Of a stretch of DNA of 64,000 nucleotides, positions 35,501 through 47,500 are shown in pieces. Position 1 is the stretch's first letter. The number at the start of each line of letters is the position of its first letter. The notes below the pieces were generated by a model, which had not been told where the DNA came from, did no database searches, and saw only the letters and a list, made by a program, of their open reading frames with translations. This DNA comes from Caenorhabditis remanei (Eukaryota; Nematoda; Chromadorea; Rhabditida; Rhabditidae), in contig NC_071328.1 of assembly GCF_010183535.1 (NCBI RefSeq), forward strand, positions 10,540,001 through 10,604,000, in the 5' to 3' direction. The position numbers were made by a program, and so were the translations under genes.

Positions 35501-38500
35501 TTACGGTAGATCAAACTGATTTGATACGAAACCACGTGGTTTCACATACTTCGAATTTTTAAGGAATCGTCGGTTTAGATTAGAAAAGAACGAATTTGAG
35601 ACGTATAGTTCGGGTCAAAGATATGAACTTTGTACTTGCAGAGTTTTGCAGAATTGAAAATTTGTAAAACTTTGATTCTTTTTTTGGACCTAACACTGTA
35701 AAGTTGCAAAACTTCATAGTTTCACGGATACAAATTTTGGAAGCGTGTGCCATAAAACTGGATCGGAAATTTAGATCAATTTCAGAGCTCTAGAAGTGGA
35801 TTTTTTGAAAATCCATATCAAAATCAGTTTTTTTTGTTGATATTTCTTATTCCTTCGCTTATTGAAATAAGACAGTCCAAATTGACATAAAATTAATTGG
35901 GAAACCAGGAAACCAGTTCCTTTTTAGTATTCATTCCAAATTACCCTTCTCAATTAAATTAATCTTTCTCTCCCACTTTTTTTTCACCAAAATGCCCTTT
36001 ATCATTTATCACCTATCAGATCATCAATCCATCTTTCCGCCGTCCCGTAAATGTCACTCGGCACTCGGAGAGAGATAGAGAGAGAATGATTAATAGGTGT
36101 CCGTTTTTATATCATCGAAAAAGAAATGAATGTTTTGTGTTTATGTACATTCGAATACAACTTGCATGTTTATCAAAACTGTTTGCATTTCAACAAGACA
36201 TCCAAGGTCATTCTCTCTTTTTTTTCGATTCGCGCGTAATTGTCTTCTCGTTTCTCTTCGTCGGCAATGATTCTGTTACCCTCCTGTAGATGCTTTTCCA
36301 ACGGCCGTTTCTGCATTTTTTAGTGTAAAAAGTAATTGGACACCCCCAATGATTAGTGAACTTTTTCGCGCCGATTCCAAATATTTTTTCTTCTGTTTTC
36401 ACTTTGAAATCTTGCGAAAAAAAAAGAGAAAAAGGGAAAAAGAACCGACAAAACGGATAGGAAATACATACATCAAAGTTGATGAAATGAACACGGGAAA
36501 TACACAGTTGGCACATACTCAGAGGGACACCTGACACGTTTTGAGAAAGATCAGAAATGCAGGAAGCATCATGTATCATATTGAAAGTGTAGAAGAGACT
36601 GATGATGATGTAATTTTGAAAAAGGATTTTCGAAATAATTTCAGATTGACACTGCCGATCGAAATTTGATTCGAAACGATATGGGAACAATTATCTACGG
36701 GCTTCAGGCTGGTGAATATGCCAGCTTTGTTGATCTCTCTTGTTACGCGTTCGTCTATGACGAGTATAATCAGGTAGGAGAAGAGAAAGGGGCGGAGGTA
36801 CAGTAATCCAGATTACGGTACATGGGAGGTTTAACGCGGGAAAGGAGAGCTCGGTCTAACCCGATTATTGAGAATAAATCTATGGAACATGCACAATTGG
36901 AAAGTTTCAGGTACCGGTGAACCTAACAGAAAACGTGTTGAGTGCCGATTATGTTCGTGAGATCATCAATCGCAAGAGAAATATTCTGATCCGTCGAGAG
37001 CACAACCAAGACGAAATCCGAGAATCGATTCGGGATATGGAAGAATGTGATCGTATTATTGAGGGATGGCAGAGCTCAGAAATTGAAGAACTTCGTGCCA
37101 CGTGGAATCAGAAACTGTCAGAATTTGAATCATGGCATGAAATGATGCAACAAGTTGATGTTCTTTCACAAACAATTCAGACTAGACTGGATGTTACTGT
37201 AATTCAAACAATCTGGATTCTCAAGGAACGTTCGTATGAGATAAAGCAGAGTGAACTTGGAGGAACACTTCGTGAATCTCTCGAACAGTTAGCAACAACA
37301 AGTGAGACTTCTGTCCATCGACACCTTCAGAATCTAGAATTGAGCAATGAACAGGACTGTCCAGATGCCATTGAATTTCTTGAGGTAAGTATAGTCATTT
37401 TCCGCTCATTACACTTCTCTTCTTATCTTATCCTCTCAATTTTCCCTCTTGTCTTTACTTCTTTTTTTCTCTAATTCTATTCAGTTCAATACATTAACCT
37501 GATATCTCTCAACCCGCCCGTGTGGGTTGTCGCCTCTTTCCCGTGTGCCCCGTTGAAGAGAGAGCGGGAGAGAGGGGTTGTCCTTCCCGTCATTTCACTC
37601 TTTCTCTCTATTCTTCAGTGTTGAATGTATCTTTTCTCCAAAAAGTGCGAACTTTTTTCCAATTGAACAATGTCAACAAACGGTTGAAACCGAACCAACA
37701 AGTGCCATTTTTCATTTGTTTATTTCTTTTTCTTCGAATCTTCCGTATTTTTTCTGAACCATATGTCCGTTTTCTCATCAGCTGTTTCCTCTTCATCCGA
37801 TCAAAAGTCTTCTCATCAAGTTGTTTGTTTTCTTGTAATTTCAAATTCTCGCCTATTACCATATCACTGATCCTACTGTATCTTTCATTTTTCATTCTCC
37901 AAAATGACCTGAAAAGAATTTTCCAAAAACGTTTCCGCTAATCTGATCTCGGCAGCTAGAGAATGTTTCACATGAGGAGGCAATAACTTGTGGTCGTTGT
38001 TCGATCGATTCAAACAAAAATTCCGAAATTTCTTTTACAAATTAGACAAAGAATTGAAGTTTGAGCGACAAAGGGTCTCGGTGATTTATTGTAACAAAGT
38101 GAACACCCAATTTTGAAACTGCGAGCAGAAGAGGGAGTCCGAGGAGAGTATGCAACTATAATCGTTGACTGAACCTGCCAAAAGTTCGATATCAAATTTG
38201 TAGATAATGGAGGAAATGAGTTCTGAATGAGAAATATTTAACACATTTTCAAGAAAGATCATATTCCTATCCAGTCGGATAATAAATAGCCATTGATTAG
38301 TTGTTTTTAGAAAAAAGTTGTCTTGAATCATTTTTTGTGCTCTCTTCGTTCAGGTCTTAAAGTTTTCATAAATTTTGAATTTATAAATAAGCTCTCTCAT
38401 ATCTAAACATCATACAGCTGAGTTCAAAAACTTCAATGAAAACTTGCCTACTAAATCATTTGAAAACTATTACTCTCAGTTATCTATGGTCAGTTTCCTT

Positions 38501-41500
38501 TTTGAAAATTCGGTATCCCAATTCACTATAAACCAATTACAAACTTCCATAAACTACAGTTTCTCTCACTGCCTCCTGCAACCTATCTCTCTTTTTTTTT
38601 TTCGTTTTCTTGCCAAGTCACATTTTTCCATTTCTCCCGAAAACCGTTCGAACGATCACGACAGGTTACAACTGATAAACATACCGGAAACCATTTCACT
38701 TTTACAGTTTCCTGTACTTGAAAATATTTCATTTTCACTATTTTTTGAAGAAAACCTTCCTCAGTTCGTCAACGCCTTCGAAATTCTTGATTCTTGATCC
38801 TCTCCAATTTAATTCATTTTGCCCTTTTTTCTCGGTCACTCACCCTCAATTTCTTCATTTTTCCTGCCAACATACCGTCCGCTTTATCACAATCTCGTTC
38901 AATTTGTCCTCCCCCTCCATCTCATTTTTTTCTCCGAAATTCTGTTTGTTAATGCCCGTGTTCTTCTTCTTCTTTTTTTTTTCTTTTTCTCCACCTCCAA
39001 TTGATTCAGTACATTCTCTTCTTGTGCTCCTCTCACTCCTCTCAATTGTGCACATCGCTCAGTGTGCACGTACTGATATTGAAACATATTGCAACCCACA
39101 AACAATCATTCTTTCTCTTTTTCTCTCTCCTTTTTTCTCGTTTCGAGGTATTCAAAACCCTTTTTGTGTTCATAAAAGGCGAGTGTCCATTTCACAGAAA
39201 AAAGATAGGAGCCCTGGGGAAATAGTATTGATTGATGGAGTGGATCCCTTCAATCCAAACCATTTCCCGTTTTCTTTTATTTGCTCACTCGGCTACTTTC
39301 TTTCAACTAGAAACAAAAAAGTTCCAAGTCAAACAACTTTTTTGTGCCCTTTTCCACTTGCTTTATTCACCAGGATCCCTGTAAATAACACTCAAATTAT
39401 CCACCTTCAAATTCTAATAACTCTGAACAGCCAACCTCCAGAATTTCAGCTTTTCAAATATATTTTGGATAGTAAATTGTACTTTAAACACCCTTTGCAA
39501 ATCTAGATTTCCGCTGCTTCATTCCTTCAATTTCATCTTCTCTCTCCATATTTTCAGTTCAAAAATAACAGTTTCCACCACTACATCCATCTGCTATCAT
39601 TCCATTAACCCACTTCATCTGATTCCTCACCTCTCTAATTTCAGGAGGTTGGCCGTGAGTCGGTCACTAAATTATCAGAGGCAGTTGACGAGCGATACAT
39701 CTACACGCTTCACGTGCTCCGAACCAAGATGGAGCTGTTCCGACGGCTTCAGAATTTCTGCGACGCCGTCAAAATATTGCGATCGCAAAACACTAAATGG
39801 AACGCAATTAAGATTTCGCAGGTTTGTGAATTGAGTGATGCTCAGTGAGCACAAAATGTTTTAAATTTGTTTGTGAAAAGGATTACTGTAGCATTGAGAT
39901 GGGAGGCTACAAAATGGACGGAGACCAGAATCAGGTTGTCTCATAAAATAAGTTTAATTGAGGAAAAAAAGAATTTAGAAAAAAGTTGAAAACAAATAAA
40001 ACTGCAAATTGTTCAAACGTTCGGAAATCGTTTCTATCCAACACCCACGTATTTCTCAGTTTCAGAAAATACTTTTCCGCTTATTTTTGTTGCAAAATCT
40101 GCAAAAAGCAGACAAAAAAAATAAAGGAAGACCCAGCAGTTTCGAAACTATTTTTTTTCAAAAATTCCTGAATCGCCTGTTGACACAAAATCTCAAGAGA
40201 GCATCCGCATCCGTCACTAAAACTCTTCAGAGCAAAAGACACGGCTCTATTGGCAAAGAATGGTCCCAACCGCAAAGAACGGTCCCAAAAAATAAAAGAA
40301 CGGTCCCAAAGAATTACATGGTCCCTACCGCAAAGAACGGTCCCAACCGCAAAGAATGGTCCCAAAATTTTGGGTGACACAAGTTTCCGAATTGAATGGT
40401 CCCTACCGCAAAGAATGGTCCCAACCGCAAAGAATGGTCCCAAAATTTTGGGTGACACGAATTTCAGAATTGAATGGTCCCTACCGCAAAGAATGGTCCC
40501 TACCGCAAAGAATGGTCCCTCAAAATTGATACGAAAAACTTTTCACCATTCTCTTAGGCTTAGGTTTCTTCGAAATTGGGAAAAAATTGACAAATACGAT
40601 TACCAACCGGTTTTGTCAATTTTTTCTCCAATTTCTAAGAAACCTAAGCCTAAGAGAATGGTGAAAAGTTTTTCGTATCAATTTTGAAGGACCATTCTTT
40701 GCGGTAGGGACCATTCAATTCTGAAATTCGTGTCACCCAAAAGTTTGGGACCATTCTTTGCGGTAGGGACCATTCTTTGCGGTTGGGACCATGTAATTCG
40801 GAAATTTGGGTCACCCAAAATTTTGGGACCATTCTTTGCGGTTGGGACCATTCTTTGCGATTGGGACCATGTAATTCGGAAATTTGGGTCACCAAAAATT
40901 TTGGGACCATTCTTTGCGGTTGGGACCATTCTTTGCGGTTGGGACCGTTCTTTGCGGTTGGGACCATTTTTTGCCAATAGAGCCAAAGACACAATTGAAA
41001 AAAGAAAACAAGTATCACATGTGACCTGATATGTACTAATTGAGATCTAAGTTCAAAATGGAACGAAGGGAATTCCCTTCTTGTTATCTATCGTTTGTTG
41101 TTTGCCTCTGATAATTCGAATAATGCAACAATTTAAATGACGGGTAGAGAGAAAAAGAGAAAGAGAGAGAAAATGCTATAGCGGGACGGCAATACGATAA
41201 AATATGCCATGTTAATGACACAATTTGAATGGTAATTACTTGTGTACAAACCATTGTGGCTCCAGAAGTTTTCAGTGTTTGTTTATGATATTACCTAATG
41301 ACAAATTGAGAAGGAAAAGAGTATAAATAATGTAATGTTAGAGGAATAAATTCAGGGTATTTTGACTGTGATTAGAAAGTTCTTTGTTTCCTTTTTCAAG
41401 CACAAAGTAAAAGCCTATGCTTTCGTTTTTCACAGTAACCCTATTCCAAAGTTGACTGCTCTCAATTGAATATGTTAGAAGGGCTATCCGCGAAAGGAGC

Positions 41501-44500
41501 TTTCTTACAAAGAACTTTTTCTTTGGAAGTGCTAAAAATAACCTGTGGTTAGTCATCATTCTTTTTGCAAATCACCTGAAACAACATGTGGTTGTTCTTT
41601 TCTCCCTTCAGTGATTCCTCTTCAACTTGCCGCCACTCTCTCTCCCATGTCACATTCTCAAAAATCGGTCATTTATCATATTACCCGTTTCTTTTATTAC
41701 ACTTAGTTGGTTGCAAAGGGCATCTAAAAACACAATTGGAACATAACAAATGTTTAAACAAGGGAGTGAAACAAAGGAATTATTTTCAGATTGATCAAGT
41801 ACAGTCTGAGATTGACAACCTTATTGTTCGTCTCGACGAGGAATGGACTCAAGATGCGAATCAGTTGCGAGCCGAGCTTGCCAGCATTCATGGAAGTTTC
41901 TTCCAGCTTGAATTTGATCGATTGAATGAAAAGTAATTGAATTGGAAGATGATTAAACAAACAAAAATTGAGTGACTTTCAGATTGAATATGCTGATTCA
42001 TGAGAAAGACAAGCTTCGGGAATTAATGGTACACCGACGCCATTATCTTACTGCCGCAAACGAACTGATTACCGATGCGAAGACTGACTTAACACAACGT
42101 GCCACCTCTAGCGACCATCCTGATGATATTCTTCGTGCTGTATGTTTTTTTTAATCAAAGAAGAATCTGTTCCAATCAAAATTGATTTCAGACCGACGAA
42201 GTGACAAAATCCCTCGAAATCAAAGGAGAAGAGTTGCGAAGACTCGGCGAGCTTGCCGAAATGAATATAACCGACCTCGTCGTCGTTGCTCTGATTCTTT
42301 CCTTCAGACGCCGACAACTCGGAAGCGTAAGTTCTTTACTTCTTAACCAGATCAGAATTTCTATTTACAGGACGCTGAACCCGACGTGGAAGAGTTGAGA
42401 CGTGCCCTCCGTGAAATCATCGCCCGACCAATATCTGAGCCCCGCGATGTTTCACCGGAAGCAATTGTGGCTGACATCCTCCGCATGAAGGACGAGAAGA
42501 AGCGTGACGAAAAGACAATTGACGAGATTCAGGCGACGACACTGACAGATGAACAACGTGCCAGTTTCGTTCCACTGATAGAGGATTATCGTCGACGCGC
42601 CGACAGACATCGAATTGTATTTGAACGTCTTGTTCTGATTTATCTTGATTGGCTCAGTCGTGAATTCGATGAGCTTGAAGAGGAAATCGGAATGACGATT
42701 CAAACGAGCCGTGCTGATGATCTTCGAAGAATGAATACAACTGAATGGAATCAATGGAAAACTGATTTGACTGAAATTGAACGTCAAGTTGGTCCGGAAA
42801 CGAAGAAAGCTTTGAGTGCTGAACTTGCTGATTTACATCGAAAACAAGATTCAATGGAGGCTCGTATCAACAAATATCTGACACATTCTGCCAAGATCAA
42901 TGCGAAACTTTCGCAATTTGAAAAATGGTTAAAAGCAATCGAAGAAGATATCGAGCAAACAGAAAGACAATTCGAAGATCCTGAAAGATCACATCGGTTT
43001 GGCTCATTACTTGAAGTTGCACTCGCCAAACAACGGCTTGTTGCGAAACTCGAACGTCTGAATGTAACGAACAAAGAGGAAGTGCTGCGCCTCTGTGATC
43101 GCTACCATACCATCATGCAAAAGCTGACACCGTTCCAATCTGCCGTCGGCCTACCATTGCACGTCTCTACCAATCTGGATCGCAATGGACCATTCCAATC
43201 TCAGGTACTTCATGTTGATGTGAATACTTTAGTAAAACTTTGAATTTTCAGATTTCGGTGTCGTCAATCGCCTCATCTGAATTGGAGAGACCAGAGTCCG
43301 TGATGTCTCTGACGTCATCAATTGGAGTTGTTCCAGCTGATGTCGCAGAATTGTCACCATACGAAGCAAAAATCAACAAATTGCTTCAAAAAATTCACAC
43401 AATCGAAGACTCGTATCTCAAGGGACCAAAACCTCTTGATACAGTCAAAGAAGATGTGAAACAACTCGAGAAGTATCGTAGTCGTGGAGCTGAAATTCTC
43501 CAGCAACTATCAACAAGTAAGATCGAAGATGCTGAGAAAGAAGGATTGAAACATCGTTTCGTTCTGATGCTCAATAACTACGACGATCTTCTCAAATCAA
43601 TCGAAAACGAGATTCGAGATGATGAAGAACTGACAGCGAAGAACAAGGAAATTCTAGCCGAACTCTCGAATGCCGAACAAACTCTTCAGAATTCCCCACT
43701 TGAAGATCTGGATATTTCTGCAGAACTCGATCGCCTTCAAATGCAACTTGATCTTGTGAAAGTGATGTGCAACAAACCACGTAAATATGTGGAATGTGAA
43801 CTGATCGACAGTAGCCGTGAAGGCTCACCACAAGAGAAAAGAAGAAGAAAGAAGAAGGTAATGGTAATGGTATCAAATACTATTACAACCATCATTCATG
43901 TTGTCGAAGAACGTTTGGAAGCAATGGATGCTCCACAAAATCCAGCACTTCAACAGAAACTTGTAGCCGTAAAAGAGAATCTTCGTGAATTGGACACTGC
44001 TACATTAACGCCTCATCCACCTTCGATTATGTCTCCAGTTGGAACAGAGAATCGAAATGATTTGGAAGAAGTGAAGAGACTTGCTGCTGAAATCGATCAA
44101 GCAATTGATACAGTTTCTTCGATGTATGAAGATGCACCAACTGATGAGGATGCTCTGAAATCAGCACTACATCTGCTTGATGATCAGAAAGTTACTCTCA
44201 ATCATCTTCATAATGTTCTCGATGGAATACCTGTAGAACAAGAACAAGATAAGATTGAAGCTATTGATATTGCCAGTTCCGTTGGAGAAAAACTTGGAAA
44301 TGTGAAATCTGCAGTTGAAGAAGTTTATGAAGAACTGATGACACCATCGGAAGCTCCAAAAGAAGATCAACCACTTCAACATATTCAAGAAGTTCAAGCT
44401 GTTCCAACCGAAAGAAGCAATTGGGATACTGATGAGTTCTCAAGACAACCACCAGTTCTATCGGATGAACGAATTGAATTGAAGACTGACCCAAGCGCCA

Positions 44501-47500
44501 TTGATAAGTTTGAAGTTCGCACTGATGAAGATCCAGTTCCAAAGATTATTGAATTATTTGGACAACTTCAAACCGCTGTCGATGAAGCATCTCCATTGGC
44601 TTGTGAAGGAACTGATGACGTGGATGCTCTTCAAGTTGCCAGTGACAAACTGACAAAACAAGATAGAACAATGAGAAAGATCCATTCTATTTTGGAAACC
44701 ATTGATGATCAAGAGCAGAAACCAGCTATTCTCGAATCGTTGAACAAAATCAAAAGTCAAATTGATATGGCTCGTGATAACATCAATCGACAAATTGACA
44801 ATTTGAACTACAACCAAACACCAGTTGTGGCTCCAAAGGTATTATTGGTTATTTCCATTTTTTTCAAATCAGGCTTTACTTATTTTTATTTCAGAAGTCT
44901 ACAAAAACTCCATTGGAAGATATCGAAGATGCAATCAAACAAGCATCCAATGTTGTTTATGACGACTTGTGCAATACGGAGAAATTGTTGAATGCCAGAC
45001 AGATTTTGACGAATGTGAGACCACTTGTCGATGTAGCTGAAGCAGATATTTGGAGTAATCCGGAATCAATTGACGTAGTTCAACCTGTTCTGCAACAATA
45101 CGCTACATTGGTTTCAAATATTGACCAGAAACTGTCTAATGAGGTTAGTATATTCTATTCAAAAATGTTTTCAAAAAAACGTTGTTTTCAGATTGATGTT
45201 CCTATCAATGACCCATCCCGTCAAGATCTTGTTCAACAACTTCAAGATGTCATTGCTGAATGTGAAGATGTAGTGATCGATTGCGAAGACATTGGAAAGC
45301 TGGAGGAATCAAAGGTGAAACTGGAGAATGCTAAACCACTACTGGACCAAATTGGAGAGAATGTAGAGAAACTGACTCGTGAACAATCTCCAGATGCGTC
45401 TGATGCAATTGATGCACTGTCAAACGTCCATCAACAATATGAAGCTACAATAGTGTCGATTGAAGACAAGATTGAAGAACTAAAGAATCCGGAACCAGTT
45501 GAAGAAGATACTTCCGCCTCAGACGAGATTTTATCTGAACTCAATGTCATCTCAGATATGCCATCAATCACAATTGATTTGGCTATGTTAGATGCAATTG
45601 AGGAGCGACTAGTCACATTACCAGAAGGACAAGCTGAGAAAATTCGTTTCAAGATCAACGAGCTTCGCCACAAGAAAGAAATTGCTGATCAATCTGAGCA
45701 AATTCTGGCAGATCTCAATTCGTTCTCTAAGTTACCGGCTATTACTGTGGATCTTGATTTATTGAAATCCGTAGAAGAAGGACTCGTGGCTCTGCCAGCC
45801 GAGGAATCCGAGAAGATTCATTTGAAAATTTCGGAACTTCGCAAGAGAAAAGAAAACGCCGATCAAGCGGAAGCTGTTCTTCAAGAGTTGAATGTTATCT
45901 CTAATCTACCTCCTTCAACTTTCGATTTGGAAATGTTACAAGGAATTGTTGACAATTTGACAAACACTCCAGTTGAAGAGGCAGACAAGATCCGTGAAAA
46001 AATCAGAGAACTACGAGAAAAGAAACAAGTTGCTGATCAAACTGATGACATTCTAAGAGAACTCGATGTGATTGGTGAGCTTCCATCGTCTTCAATCGAT
46101 TTAGACATGTTGAAAGGAATCGAAGATAATCTTCCAACTATTCCACAAGAAGACGCCGACAAACTTCGTGAAAAAATCAATGAACTTAGAAGTCAAAAAG
46201 AATGTTCTGATCAAGTGGAATCACTTCTTCAAGAATTGAACATAATTTCTGAAATGCCATCTTATACAATTGATTTGGATATGTTGAAGGGAATTGAGGA
46301 TGGATTGAACACGTTACCAGCTGAAGAAGCATCAAGAATTCGAGCTGAAATTGATTTCTTGAGGAAGAAGAAGGAAGGAGCTGATGCATTCGAAAATGCA
46401 ACTCAAGTTCTTGAAATTCAATTTTCACAGCCAGCAGTTTCTATCAATCTGGAAGAATTGAAGAAAATTGAAGACAGTTTGATTGGTGTTCCAGATGAAG
46501 AAACCATCGAAATTCGTGACAGAATAGCTAAATTAAAAACTGAAAAGGCCCTTGCTGATCATGCTGAGAACTATCTCATCGAATTGAAAAAGATCGAAGC
46601 AATGCCAATCAGCTCTGTCGGAGACAACGTTCTCGCCACCATTGAAGATCAAGTTTCTCAGATTCCAACTGAATATCAGTCTCGTGTTCAAGATACATTG
46701 AATAAGTTGAAATCATTGAAGAAAGAAGAGGAAGTGTTGTCTGGAGTCTTTGATGATCTTGAAAAAATTTCAAAGCTGCCAGCAAAGGATTACAGCAACA
46801 CTCTTTTGAATACAATTGATGAAAAGTTGGAAGCACTTCCAAAACAACAAGGAGTGCCCGTTCAGGATAAAATCGAAGAGATCAAGATAACAAAAGCTGA
46901 TATCGTGGCTCAAATAGAGGTTCTTGATAAGCTTCCAGTCAACGAGATTGATGAGAACTTGTTGAATTCAATTGAGGAGAAACTTCCAACTATTCCAAGT
47001 GACTCGTCAGATCAACTTCAAATTGCAATCGGAAAACTTCGAGACAAGAAGAAAGAGAATGATGAAAAAGGAAATAAGATCTTGAATGAGCTTATTGAAA
47101 TTGAGAAGATGCCAGCAGAGTCGTTGGATGAGAGTGTTCTGAAAATGCTCACAAGTGGAGTAGATCAATTCGAACCAGAACTATCACAGAAAATTGAATA
47201 CAAAATCAACGAAATTCGCGCGAAACAAAATAAATTTGAAGACGAGAAGAACAACGCTGAAAATATACTATCTCAGTTGGACAGACTCAGCCAAGAACCA
47301 CCACTGACACTCACCGAGGACAAATTGGCACCATTCCTTCTGAATATTGACACTCTTCCAGCTTGTTTCGTTGATAAAATTCGAAATAAGATTTCTGAGA
47401 TTAAAAACACTCATGAAGAAGCAGTTCAAGATGAAAAAGAAGAACAGAAAGAACAACTTATCAATAAAACTCGCGAGATTACCAGAATACCAGTGGACAC

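Noticed and set aside
37505..37530. Hairpin AACCCGCCCGTGTGGGTT as a regulatory element
   Set aside because: The five-base stem is too short to distinguish from chance.
38444..39506. ORFs of 117 and 262 codons in anc-1 intron 11
   Set aside because: The composition is dominated by Phe/Ser/Leu/Pro from pyrimidine tracts, in two overlapping frames, with no recognised domain.
40081..41029. ORFs with repeated NGPNRKEWSQ or LRLGPFFAVGT on both strands
   Set aside because: They are translations of the tandem motif inside the foldback transposon; both strands are open because of the repeat, not because of coding selection.
43795..43890. Possible unannotated intron at GGTAATGGTAATGG in the anc-1 exon 43252-44838
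   Set aside because: The frame stays open, there is no nearby acceptor that restores phase, and the flanking protein is continuous.
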